This document shows, piece after piece, positions 1-6,415 of a stretch of 12,726 nt of DNA (position 1 is its first letter; each line of letters starts with the position of its first letter). The stretch is from the NCBI GenBank assembly GCA_964349415.1, contig CAYGGJ010000026.1:1-12726 (forward strand), read 5' to 3'. A program made the position numbers and the translations under genes. The notes under the pieces are model-generated. The model was given only the letters and a program-made list of their open reading frames with translations. It was not told the DNA's origin and searched no databases. The stretch is from 2-01-FULL-40-42 sp964349415 (GTDB taxonomy: Bacteria > Patescibacteriota > Microgenomatia > UBA1406 > GWC2-37-13).

Positions 1-963
1 CACAAGTCTTTTTCTCAAACTTCGCAAAAAGAGATAGAAGCACTTATTCCAAAACTTCCTCAGGTCTTTGACAAAATTGACGACGTCATTAAAACCGCAC
101 CACTTGCACCACTTCAAAGATTTGTCAAAAATCAAACCCCACCTTTTCACATACTATTTGCAATTATTAAAGCTGAAGGAGCTAAAGCAGAACAATTCTT
201 ATCACACAAGAATTATCTTTGGGCTGATATAGATAAAATATGCCGTCAGAAATATGCTCAAACAAAAAACAGACTTACATCACTTGCCGTCAAGGCAATC
301 ATCTATATCTTTGTAACTAAGATGATCTTTGCGCTCATTTTAGAATATCCTGTATCCCTTGCCCTCTATAACGAAGTAAACTACACGTCGCTTGCCATAA
401 ACTCTCTTTTCCCGCCTTTTCTCATGTTTCTCATTATTGCCTTTACCAGACTTCCTAATGAAAAAAATACCAGGAAAATCTACGGGAGAGTGATGGAGAT
501 TATCGATGCCGACCAGTCTTTTGAAACCACAATCTCTTTCGTGGCAAAAAAAGCAGTTCAAAAAAGACCCTTGCTTATATTTTTCTTTACCGTTTTTTAC
601 CTTTTTACGTTTTATGCAACCTTTAATCTACTTCATATTATTCTGAAATCAATCGGCTTCAATGCAATCAGCCAGATTATTTTTGTATTTTTTGTCAGCT
701 TGGTTGCTTTTTTTGGATACCGTATTTCTCAGGTGGCGAAAGAGTATAAGCTGAGAGAGAAGGAGCATTTCTTTACTCCATTTTTGGACTTTTTCTTTTT
801 GCCATTTTTATCCGTGGGAAAATTCTTCAGCACCAATCTCGCCCGTCTAAATTTCTTTGGTTTTCTTTTCGATTTCTTTTTCGAGACTCCTTTTAAAATA
901 GTGGTCGAAGTAATCGAGGAGTGGGTCTCGTTTGCAAGAAATAAAAGAGAAGAGATAGTCTAG
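1..963 (+). CDS. Multi-pass membrane protein of unknown function, 5' end cut off by the window
   Basis: The reading frame is open from the first base, giving 320 codons before TAG, so the gene begins upstream of the window. The first ATG in frame, at 322, lies inside a hydrophobic segment and is not a convincing start. About 95 soluble, charged residues come first. Hydrophobic stretches follow at roughly residues 97-120, 130-150, 186-210 and 215-235, and then a Phe-rich C-terminal region (about 260-300) that may be amphipathic or membrane-embedded. The tail is charged and probably cytoplasmic. No catalytic motif is recognised. The gene converges on the sortase gene, and the two stop codons share the bases CTAG. 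The membrane assignment is well supported. Function is unknown. Confidence 0.8.
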   Translation, partial: HKSFSQTSQKEIEALIPKLPQVFDKIDDVIKTAPLAPLQRFVKNQTPPFHILFAIIKAEGAKAEQFLSHKNYLWADIDKICRQKYAQTKNRLTSLAVKAIIYIFVTKMIFALILEYPVSLALYNEVNYTSLAINSLFPPFLMFLIIAFTRLPNEKNTRKIYGRVMEIIDADQSFETTISFVAKKAVQKRPLLIFFFTVFYLFTFYATFNLLHIILKSIGFNAISQIIFVFFVSLVAFFGYRISQVAKEYKLREKEHFFTPFLDFFFLPFLSVGKFFSTNLARLNFFGFLFDFFFETPFKIVVEVIEEWVSFARNKREEIV

Positions 964-1646
964 TTGAGACGCGATATTTTAGCTCCCTCGTCTACGCAGG
1001 CTTGTGAACGATTGCTTGTTAATTCCATATCTTTAGCCGGCACTGCCTGTACAACAAAGCGCATAGAGTCGGCAAATCCTATACACGTATACAAGGTCAG
1101 CATCTCAGAATCGGTTGGATTAAGAATGCTCACGTCATTTGGATAAATCGTTTTTTTGGTTTTTACAATATATGAATATAGTCCTCTGTCTTTTGTCTTG
1201 ACGATAATAAAGTCTCCTTCTTTGACATTAGATAAATTTCCAAGCTGATCTACTGAATTATGACCGTATACAACGATGTTGCCTGAAGCTCCTGGTTTTG
1301 AAGAGGATGACAGGTGGGAAGCGCCGTTTTTACTTATTTCCCACATTCCATTTCTTATAAAAGTCTGCTCGACAGGCAGAGAAGAAGTAATGCTGGGTAT
1401 AACTATGCCCACAGGTATAGTCTTTTCCTCCATGCAGGAATTTTGAACCGGCCGAGAAAATAAGAGAGTGTTAGCTGTGAAATTATAGAGCTTATAGCTG
1501 AGTGAAATGACGATAAAGATCATTCCAAGGAATGCAAAAAGCTTTTGGAGATTGTGCTTCTGTTTCTTTTTGTTACGTTTTTTTGAAAGAGTTTTTTTAC
1601 GTGTAAGTTTTTTTCTTTTAGAATAATTTCGCTTTTTTTGAGGCAT
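960..1646 (-). CDS. Sortase (class D/E-like transpeptidase)
   Basis: A 228-residue sortase that would cleave a sorting signal on a secreted protein and attach it to a cell-surface nucleophile. It has a very Lys/Arg-rich N-terminus (1-32), one membrane segment (about 35-52) and then an extracytoplasmic sortase domain. The catalytic triad is visible: His129 in VVYGHNS, Cys188 in TLYTC and Arg196 in MRFVV. The frame can be extended four codons to a TTG at 1658, but ATG at 1646 is preferred. Either start lies inside the upstream gene's coding region (29 bp overlap from the ATG), implying translational coupling. The adjacent gene ends in LAPTG, a plausible cognate substrate. The size and the LAxTG-like partner suggest class E, though class assignment needs alignment. 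Confidence 0.88.
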   Translation of the reverse strand: MPQKKRNYSKRKKLTRKKTLSKKRNKKKQKHNLQKLFAFLGMIFIVISLSYKLYNFTANTLLFSRPVQNSCMEEKTIPVGIVIPSITSSLPVEQTFIRNGMWEISKNGASHLSSSSKPGASGNIVVYGHNSVDQLGNLSNVKEGDFIIVKTKDRGLYSYIVKTKKTIYPNDVSILNPTDSEMLTLYTCIGFADSMRFVVQAVPAKDMELTSNRSQACVDEGAKISRLN

Positions 1647-2301
1647 ATTCCGCACCAAGAGCTAAAAATGCTATCCCGGCTGCGAGCAATGTATTCATTA
1701 AGTTCTCGGTAAATGTTCCTGTGGGTGCAAGAGCAGCCGCAGGAGCTGGTTGTCCTCCTCGAGGAGTCAGACCGTCTGAAACGTGTCCGCCACCGCCTCC
1801 GCCACCGCCTCCGGTTCCACCACCGGGCGTTAGTGTCGCAGAAGGTGTTGAGGTAGGAGTAATTTCACCAGTTGGGGTAGGAGTAATTTCACTACATGCA
1901 CCGGGATGATCTCCAGCGTGCAAAGGATTTCCTGAAGCATTTACGTGACCTGCCTGTTCAAGCGCCTGTTGAGGGAGGTTCAAAGTTTGACAGTTTCCAT
2001 TTGGTTCACAGTGACACCAAAGAACTTTGTCTTCATCCAGCGTATCAGTAGGGGTTGGGGTAAGAGTATTTGTAGGAGTGGTTCCATTGTCTGTACAAGG
2101 TCCATCCGTATCAAAAGTTGATCCACTGTGGGGTGTTCCTAAGTGACCGTTGTAACTTTGTACGTTGGCAAAGTCAAGAGTTACGTTATTTCCAGGAGTG
2201 TGATGACAAATAGTTTTATATGGAGGAGGGGGGACTGCAAACACATTTCTTACCACCAAGACTGCGAGAGCTGCTATAAGTACTACAAGCACTTTTTTCA
2301 T
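1618..2301 (-). CDS. Secreted surface protein with C-terminal LAPTG sorting signal; likely sortase substrate
   Basis: A 227-residue protein with a signal peptide (basic MKK, hydrophobic to about residue 19, likely cleavage after VFA at 22). Two similar Cys/His modules follow, at 31-69 and 95-136. Each starts with a CH near PG or PNG, continues with a GH and a later H(S/A)G, and ends in G(P/A)C. They resemble short Cys/His modules seen in secreted proteins, and metal binding or disulfide formation is only a guess. Thr/Pro-rich linkers (76-88, 138-158) and a Gly run (160-172) look like a wall-spanning stalk. The C-terminus is a textbook sorting signal: LAPTG at 191-195, a hydrophobic span at 201-217 and a basic KKAK tail. 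The sortase gene overlaps its 3' end. The ATG at 2301 is fixed by the strong promoter just upstream. Confidence 0.85.
   Translation of the reverse strand: MKKVLVVLIAALAVLVVRNVFAVPPPPYKTICHHTPGNNVTLDFANVQSYNGHLGTPHSGSTFDTDGPCTDNGTTPTNTLTPTPTDTLDEDKVLWCHCEPNGNCQTLNLPQQALEQAGHVNASGNPLHAGDHPGACSEITPTPTGEITPTSTPSATLTPGGGTGGGGGGGGGHVSDGLTPRGGQPAPAAALAPTGTFTENLMNTLLAAGIAFLALGAEYASKKAKLF
1787..1810. repeat. Perfect tandem 12-bp repeat encoding part of the Gly run
   Basis: The unit CCGCCACCGCCT occurs twice back to back, followed by a further CCG. On the minus strand it encodes the poly-Gly stalk of the LAPTG protein. All codons are GGN, so gain or loss of a unit would change stalk length by four residues without a frameshift. 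Confidence 0.7.
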
Positions 2302-2310
2302 ATCAGACCC

Positions 2311-2324
2311 GTAGTATATACTAC
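2311..2324. promoter_or_regulatory. 14-bp perfect palindrome over the -10 of the sortase operon; candidate operator
   Basis: GTAGTATATACTAC is a perfect 14-bp inverted repeat that contains the -10 hexamer (TATACT, minus strand) of the surface-protein/sortase promoter. A dimeric regulator bound here would block RNA polymerase. An AT-rich -10 can be palindromic by chance, so the operator role is tentative. Confidence 0.4.
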
Positions 2325-2341
2325 CCGACAGGATTTGTCAA
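2313..2341 (-). promoter_or_regulatory. Sigma70-type promoter of the surface protein-sortase operon
   Basis: On the minus strand, TTGACA (2341-2336) is followed after exactly 17 bases by TATACT (2318-2313). Transcription should begin near 2306, about five bases before the ATG at 2301, so the mRNA would be almost leaderless. No Shine-Dalgarno sequence fits in that space. Confidence 0.8.
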
Positions 2342-2420
2342 TATCAGACTGTTGTAATAGGGAGAAGTCTATTTCTTGAGGCTATTTTGATCCCCGATAG
2401 TATTTGTTAAAGTAGCGATT

Positions 2421-3374
2421 TTATTCTAATTTAAGGGAGTTTGCGATTTCTTCGGCTATAAATTTATGACCTTCGACGCCCGGATGAATTCCATCGTGAG
2501 TATCAACCAGTTCGCGCTTTCCCTCTTTTAAGGAGCCCTCTTTCAAGCTCTTATGATATGCGTCAATTACCGGCACGTTCAGGGTCTTTCCCAAACTAAT
2601 CGTAGCCTCAAGTTGCTCTACGATATAACCTGAGTGCTTAAAAGAAGTATCTTCATCCCAATTGGCTCCACCCGGACCCTTACCGAAAGTTCTTCTAAGC
2701 GGAGCTGTCTCTGCCAGTAAATAAACATCAGCGTCTCTCTTCTTTTGTGCCTCCTTGACAATTTGAGTGAGATTTAACCAGTGTTTGTCTTTATTATGAG
2801 GACTGAATGGATTATAGGCAAAAGATCCGATTATAATTACGTCTTCTTCAATTTTAGATATAGCGGGAAAATTTCTGTCTTTATATTTGAAGTCTTCATT
2901 AAACCGCTTTAATCCGTCCTCGGCATTTTGAGCACCTATACCGTAGTTATATAAAAAGAAGGTAGTATCGGGATATTTCTCTTTTAGAGCGCCCTCAAGA
3001 TATTCCAGTCTTTCACCCATTGTGTCAACCATAGAATCCCCAAAGACAGCAATAGTGTAATAAGATTTTGAAAGTTTTTTTGTAGGTGTCGGCGTAGGCG
3101 TATTCTCCGGGACGTCAACAGCAGATGGAGGATTTGCCTGAGAAGTAACTGCATCATCAGTCATTACGCCTTGGATTTGACCGTAGATTATCTGCGCAAT
3201 CTTTGGCTCACGGCGGTTGGTCGCCATAACTACTACATTTATCAACAGCGTTGCAAATCCTATAAGAAAACCTACCAAAACAATCAGGGCGGAGGTTCTT
3301 CTTTTCTCAAGATGGCGCAAGAAAGAACGGTGCTGGCGGCGTGCTTTGTGATGTTTGAGGTATACGACGGCCAT
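2421..3374 (-). CDS. Membrane-anchored SGNH/GDSL-type hydrolase
   Basis: A 317-residue protein with a basic cytoplasmic N-terminus (1-27), one membrane segment (about 28-50), a linker with a short TPTPTPT tract (92-98) and an extracytoplasmic SGNH hydrolase domain from about 105 to the end. Block I is FGDS with nucleophile Ser114. Block II is around NYGIGAQN (143-150). Block III is probably GSFAYN with Asn188. Block V is DGIH with Asp294 and His297. Such enzymes hydrolyse esters, for example on acetylated wall glycans or lipids, but the substrate cannot be read from sequence. A frame extension to a TTG at 3413 exists, yet that TTG coincides with a promoter -35, so ATG at 3374 is preferred. 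An SLKEG pair at 276-285 is a small internal duplication. The gene is divergent from lexA. Confidence 0.82.
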   Translation of the reverse strand: MAVVYLKHHKARRQHRSFLRHLEKRRTSALIVLVGFLIGFATLLINVVVMATNRREPKIAQIIYGQIQGVMTDDAVTSQANPPSAVDVPENTPTPTPTKKLSKSYYTIAVFGDSMVDTMGERLEYLEGALKEKYPDTTFFLYNYGIGAQNAEDGLKRFNEDFKYKDRNFPAISKIEEDVIIIGSFAYNPFSPHNKDKHWLNLTQIVKEAQKKRDADVYLLAETAPLRRTFGKGPGGANWDEDTSFKHSGYIVEQLEATISLGKTLNVPVIDAYHKSLKEGSLKEGKRELVDTHDGIHPGVEGHKFIAEEIANSLKLE

Positions 3375-3384
3375 CTTATTAAAA

Positions 3385-3413
3385 AGTTTAAGCAAAATTA
3401 CAGCGTACTGCAA
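3385..3413 (-). promoter_or_regulatory. Candidate promoter of the SGNH hydrolase gene
   Basis: On the minus strand, TTGCAG (3413-3408), a 17-base spacer and TAAACT (3390-3385) predict a start near 3378, four bases before ATG 3374. An alternative is TTGATT (3424-3419), a 16-base spacer and TGTAAT (3402-3397), giving a leader of about 16 bases. Either one lies close to the lexA promoter and LexA box, so the two divergent promoters may influence each other. Confidence 0.45.
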
Positions 3414-3431
3414 GCCTAAATCAATTTCCGC

Positions 3432-3460
3432 TTGACAGGTGAACGATCGTTCACTAAAGT
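3432..3460 (+). promoter_or_regulatory. lexA promoter
   Basis: TTGACA (3432-3437), a 17-base spacer and TAAAGT (3455-3460). The -10 ends six bases before the lexA ATG at 3467, so transcription is predicted to start on or next to the A of the ATG. The whole spacer except one base is the LexA box. Confidence 0.75.
3439..3454. promoter_or_regulatory. LexA (SOS) box
   Basis: GTGAACGATCGTTCAC is a perfect 16-bp palindrome carrying the core GAAC-N4-GTTC, the known LexA operator form of Bacillus and Actinobacteria. It fills the spacer between the -35 and -10 of lexA, which is ideal for repression. This indicates negative autoregulation of lexA, and of the downstream polymerase if the two are co-transcribed. 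Confidence 0.9.
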
Positions 3461-3466
3461 ATTATT

Positions 3467-4036
3467 ATGCCGGATAACAAAAGACTTGAAAGTCTAAAGA
3501 AATTTTTCAAAAAAAACCGCAGATTACCTTCTTACCGTGAGATGCTGGATCTGTTTAATTTATCCTCCAAAAATGCCGTTTTCAAACTCATTAATGCGTG
3601 GGTATCTGAAGGCTTTCTTCAAAAAGATGGCGGAAAACTTGCTCCAAGCTCTAATTTTTTTGCTCTTCCACTTCTGGGAATGGTAAAAGCCGGTTTTCCC
3701 ATACTTTCGGAGGAAGATAGAAAATATCTTACGCTGGATGATTATCTTATAGAAAATCCCGTCTCCTCATTTCTCCTAACCGTTTCCGGTGATTCTCTGA
3801 TAGAAATCGGTATTTTTGACGGAGACCTTGTGGTAATTGAAAAGCGGAAAGACGCAACTACGGGAGAGATCGTGCTTGCTGAAATAGATAGAGAGTGGAC
3901 CTTGAAAATTTTACGACGGTCTCAAAATAAACTATATCTAGAATCGGCAAATGTAAAATATCCACCTTTCTTTCCGGAGAACGAACTGAAGATACACGGC
4001 ATAGTAAAGGCAGTTATACGCAAGCTTCACAATTAG
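3467..4036 (+). CDS. lexA: LexA repressor, SOS regulator (S24 self-cleaving)
   Basis: A 189-residue LexA, slightly shorter than the roughly 200-residue norm. The N-terminal winged helix-turn-helix (about 1-60) includes the LPSYREMLDLFNLSS region and a GGKLAPS wing. The cleavage site is Ala75-Gly76 in VKAGFP. The C-terminal S24 domain has the catalytic Ser110 in SGDSL followed by the conserved IGIFDGD, and Lys147 in WTLKIL. By family knowledge, RecA-ssDNA filaments trigger cleavage between Ala75 and Gly76, which frees the operators. The intact DNA-binding domain and the LexA box in its own promoter argue for LexA rather than a UmuD-like protein. A Y-family polymerase gene follows 97 bp downstream. 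The start ATG is fixed by the promoter, which leaves no 5' leader. Confidence 0.93.
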   Translation: MPDNKRLESLKKFFKKNRRLPSYREMLDLFNLSSKNAVFKLINAWVSEGFLQKDGGKLAPSSNFFALPLLGMVKAGFPILSEEDRKYLTLDDYLIENPVSSFLLTVSGDSLIEIGIFDGDLVVIEKRKDATTGEIVLAEIDREWTLKILRRSQNKLYLESANVKYPPFFPENELKIHGIVKAVIRKLHN

Positions 4037-4053
4037 TTGAGAGGATCTGGAGC

Positions 4054-4123
4054 GTTTTGAGTATTAAGGACGTTTAAAGGAAGCTAATTTTTACTCAAAA
4101 CTCTCTAAATCCTTTGAACGTCC
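4054..4123 (+). promoter_or_regulatory. Two interlocked inverted repeats (A-B-A'-B') between lexA and the polymerase gene
   Basis: Arm A (4054-4063, GTTTTGAGTA) is perfectly complementary to A' (4092-4101). Arm B (4068-4081, GGACGTTTAAAGGA) pairs with B' (4110-4123) over 14 positions with a single U-G wobble. The order A, B, A', B' means the two hairpins either exclude each other or form a pseudoknot. Each alone has a 28-base loop containing an arm of the other. B' ends ten bases before the polymerase ATG at 4134. No U-run follows either stem, so simple intrinsic termination is not supported. A switch controlling polymerase expression in the lexA transcript is inferred. Confidence 0.55.
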
Positions 4124-4133
4124 AAGACTTTGT

Positions 4134-5300
4134 ATGTTTCAGGTAAGATCTTGGCCCAATGCCATTGCCCATATAGACGGAGATGCTTTTTTTGCATCAG
4201 TCGTCCAGGCAGAATACCCCTCATTAAAAGGGAAACCTCTTGTCACAGGATCTGAACGCGGTATTGCTACTGCCGTCTCCTATGAAGCGCGCAAACTAGG
4301 AATAAAGAGAGGACTCCCTATTTTCAAACTCAAGCAACAATTTCCAAGCTGCGTCATCATGGAATCAGATTACCGTCTTTACAGTGTCTACGCTACCGAA
4401 ATGTTTAAGATCCTCCGGGAATTTTCACCATGGGTGGAAGAGTACTCGATCGACGAGGCATTTGTAGATCTAAAAGGTATGAGATATGCCTTTAGAACAA
4501 GTTATGGAGAGATAGCACGCCAGGCAAAACAAAGAATTGAAGAAAAGTTAGGGATCACTGTATCTGTTGGAGTTTCTCTCAATAAGTCTTTGGCAAAACT
4601 TGCTTCGGGATTAAACAGACCTTCTGCCCTCGGTGTATTCAGCGGAAAAGAGATTAAGGACTTACTAATTCAAACTCCTATCGAGAATGTATGGGGCATA
4701 GGATCACAAACATCTGCATACCTCAAAAAACATAATGTTTATTCGGCTTATGACTTCGCAACCCGTACGGAACAGTTCGTCTCCTATCTCGCCAAACCCC
4801 ATAAAGAGATCTGGAAAGAACTACAGGGAGAAAGGGTTTTCGAGCTTGATCCTGATCCGAAAAACGAATACAAAAGCATGCTCTCCTCACGCACGTTTCC
4901 CAAACCAACCACTAATAAAGAATTCTTGTGGTCTAAGATTTTAGCTCATGCCGAATATGTCTTTTTAAGAGCCCGGAAGTTTGGCTATGTAGTGGGCAAG
5001 ATTCATATCTTCCTTAAGAATCAGCAGTTTAAATATTTTACCCACATGGTCATCCCTTATGAAAAAGCTGCTTATCCTATTGAAGTACGTGAGGAGATGC
5101 GCAAGGCTTTTGAAGCTATTTATAGAAAAGGGGAGCTTTACCGGACTTCAGGATGCACTGTCTCTGATTTGGTAAAGGCTAACGCTTCCCAGTTGTCTTT
5201 ATTCCATAGCACTACTCCTACCCAGGAAAAGCTAAAAAAGATCTACCCTCTCTACGAAAACCGGAAAATCAACTTCGGAGGCTCGCTTTTTGAGGCATAA
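4134..5300 (+). CDS. Y-family translesion DNA polymerase (DinB/UmuC type)
   Basis: A 388-residue error-prone polymerase that copies past damaged bases. Catalytic acidic residues are visible: Asp15 and Asp17 in HIDGDAFFAS and Asp107-Glu108 in YSIDEAF. Phe20 is at the expected steric-gate position. The palm/fingers end with the SVGVSLNKSLAKLAS segment (about 144-158), a helix-hairpin-helix thumb follows near VWGIGSQTSAYL (186-197), and the little-finger domain covers about 240-347. QLSLF at 353-357 is a canonical beta-clamp binding motif, followed by a tail of about 30 residues. It lies downstream of lexA in the same direction with no clear promoter of its own, so it is probably part of the LexA-controlled transcript. 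Whether it is best named dinB or umuC is unresolved. No Shine-Dalgarno sequence precedes the ATG. Confidence 0.92.
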   Translation: MFQVRSWPNAIAHIDGDAFFASVVQAEYPSLKGKPLVTGSERGIATAVSYEARKLGIKRGLPIFKLKQQFPSCVIMESDYRLYSVYATEMFKILREFSPWVEEYSIDEAFVDLKGMRYAFRTSYGEIARQAKQRIEEKLGITVSVGVSLNKSLAKLASGLNRPSALGVFSGKEIKDLLIQTPIENVWGIGSQTSAYLKKHNVYSAYDFATRTEQFVSYLAKPHKEIWKELQGERVFELDPDPKNEYKSMLSSRTFPKPTTNKEFLWSKILAHAEYVFLRARKFGYVVGKIHIFLKNQQFKYFTHMVIPYEKAAYPIEVREEMRKAFEAIYRKGELYRTSGCTVSDLVKANASQLSLFHSTTPTQEKLKKIYPLYENRKINFGGSLFEA

Positions 5301-5306
5301 ATAGCC

Positions 5307-5336
5307 TTGAAATTAAGCCTATAATAGTGGTATAAT
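5307..5336 (+). promoter_or_regulatory. Promoter of the HIT/GalT-like gene
   Basis: TTGAAA (5307-5312), an 18-base spacer and a perfect TATAAT (5331-5336), five bases before ATG 5342. A second TATAAT lies at 5320-5325. Transcription should begin at or next to the ATG. Confidence 0.75.
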
Positions 5337-5341
5337 AATCC

Positions 5342-6415
5342 ATGAGTAAAGAGGTCGTCAGAGCTCTATTTCCACAGGGAACAGTCCGCGTCCACTCGGA
5401 ACACCAAATCAATACCCACCAGGGAAGGGAGGAAATTGCTGAAAAAACCCGTACTCTTAATGACTCCCGATTCCTCAATTCTAAATTCTTCAATTCAGAC
5501 TCCCCTCAAGTCTTAACTACGATAGAAGCGCCACGAGAACAAGGCTTAGTCTCCGTTATAGATCCTCTTGGCCAATATTATCCGGACTCGGTTATGATCA
5601 TGGCGGCAACACCCCATATGATGGAAGATGAAACTGTTGGCACATATCATGTATATGACATGCCTGTAGAAATGCAGAGATTGTATTGGGCAATAGTAAG
5701 AGAAACGCTCCGCTTTAATCCCGGTGCAAGATACGTTGAGAATGCAGCCATCACATACTCAAACGAGCAATATAGAACGCCACGTACCATTGGATTACCA
5801 CACGGACAGATAGGACAGATCGGGGCGGAATTAGTTCAACCTACCCGCGACGGTGAAAGTCTTGATACGCCCGAATCTCAGAGAGAAATCGAGGCTCTGA
5901 GAAATGATCCCCGTGCAAAACAAGCTCTCGTTGACATCAACAAGATTCTTAAAAAAAGCTTACTGAGCGGTCGTGGTTTCGGAAGAGGTTTTAGAGTATA
6001 TCCCCGAAACGACATGGATACACTTCCGCTGGGATACTCTCTTGCAATTCCCGGTAATCCTACTGACCCGAACTTTACGTTTATTATGGAAACCAATCAC
6101 CGCGCTTATGAAGAGGTGATGAGAGATCTGTTCGAAGAGACCTCACCTGATGAATCATCCGGCGCAGTTCCACAACCTTCTTATAGATTATACGTGGAGG
6201 AAATTGACCCCGTAAATCACCAGGGAACAATTATTACTCTTTCTCCTATGATCTTCTGGCATGGTGGTGTTAACGAAGCAGGTGGGATGCTCATGGACAG
6301 AGCTCCGCACTATGACGACTTTACGTCGGCGCAAGAACGTTCTGATTTTTTAACAAAACACACAAAACACATGAAAGAAAAATTTACTTCGGTTACTACA
6401 AAAGGTCTAAAATAA
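5342..6415 (+). CDS. Unrecognised 357-residue protein, possibly a divergent HIT/GalT-superfamily member
   Basis: No confident family match. No signal peptide or membrane span is visible, so it is likely cytoplasmic. Residues 82-162 follow the order of the HIT/galactose-1-phosphate uridylyltransferase fold: a hydrophobic strand with PHMM (83-94), a helix around EMQRLYWAIVRETL (110-123), an Asn-containing strand (133-141) and GLPHGQIGQ (151-159). In GalT the motif HPHGQ holds the nucleophilic His and a key Gln. Here only LPHGQ remains, keeping the equivalent of those two residues (His154, Gln156) and losing the first His. The C-terminal half (210-325) contains HGGVNEAGG (307-315), with no known role. 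The start is fixed by the promoter. The 3' end overlaps the convergent glycosidase gene by 20 bp. The HIT-like idea is a hypothesis from motif order only. Confidence 0.75.
   Translation: MSKEVVRALFPQGTVRVHSEHQINTHQGREEIAEKTRTLNDSRFLNSKFFNSDSPQVLTTIEAPREQGLVSVIDPLGQYYPDSVMIMAATPHMMEDETVGTYHVYDMPVEMQRLYWAIVRETLRFNPGARYVENAAITYSNEQYRTPRTIGLPHGQIGQIGAELVQPTRDGESLDTPESQREIEALRNDPRAKQALVDINKILKKSLLSGRGFGRGFRVYPRNDMDTLPLGYSLAIPGNPTDPNFTFIMETNHRAYEEVMRDLFEETSPDESSGAVPQPSYRLYVEEIDPVNHQGTIITLSPMIFWHGGVNEAGGMLMDRAPHYDDFTSAQERSDFLTKHTKHMKEKFTSVTTKGLK

Noticed and set aside
322..963. ATG at 322 as the start of the first membrane protein
   Set aside because: The frame is open to base 1 with protein-like composition, so this Met is internal and the gene is 5'-truncated by the window.
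964..1146. Plus-strand ORF opposite the sortase, and similar antisense ORFs at 1721-1909, 4723-4908, 5878-6096 and 7332-7649
   Set aside because: They overlap well-supported genes in other frames, have no protein-like motifs and lack promoters at the observed leaderless spacing.
1755..1766. CTCCTCGAGGAG perfect palindrome
   Set aside because: It lies inside the LAPTG protein coding region and is explained by a Pro-Arg-Gly-Gly stretch. There is no U-run or promoter context.
2302..2420. Terminator for the SGNH hydrolase gene
   Set aside because: No stem followed by a T-run could be found on the minus strand in this gap, so read-through into the sortase operon cannot be excluded.
3375..3413. 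TTG start for the SGNH hydrolase at 3413
   Set aside because: The TTG fits better as the -35 hexamer, and the extra 13 residues add no recognisable feature. This is not fully excluded.
6335..6342. GAACGTTC resembling a LexA half-site pair
   Set aside because: The half-sites have no four-base spacer and lie inside a coding region near a 3' end.
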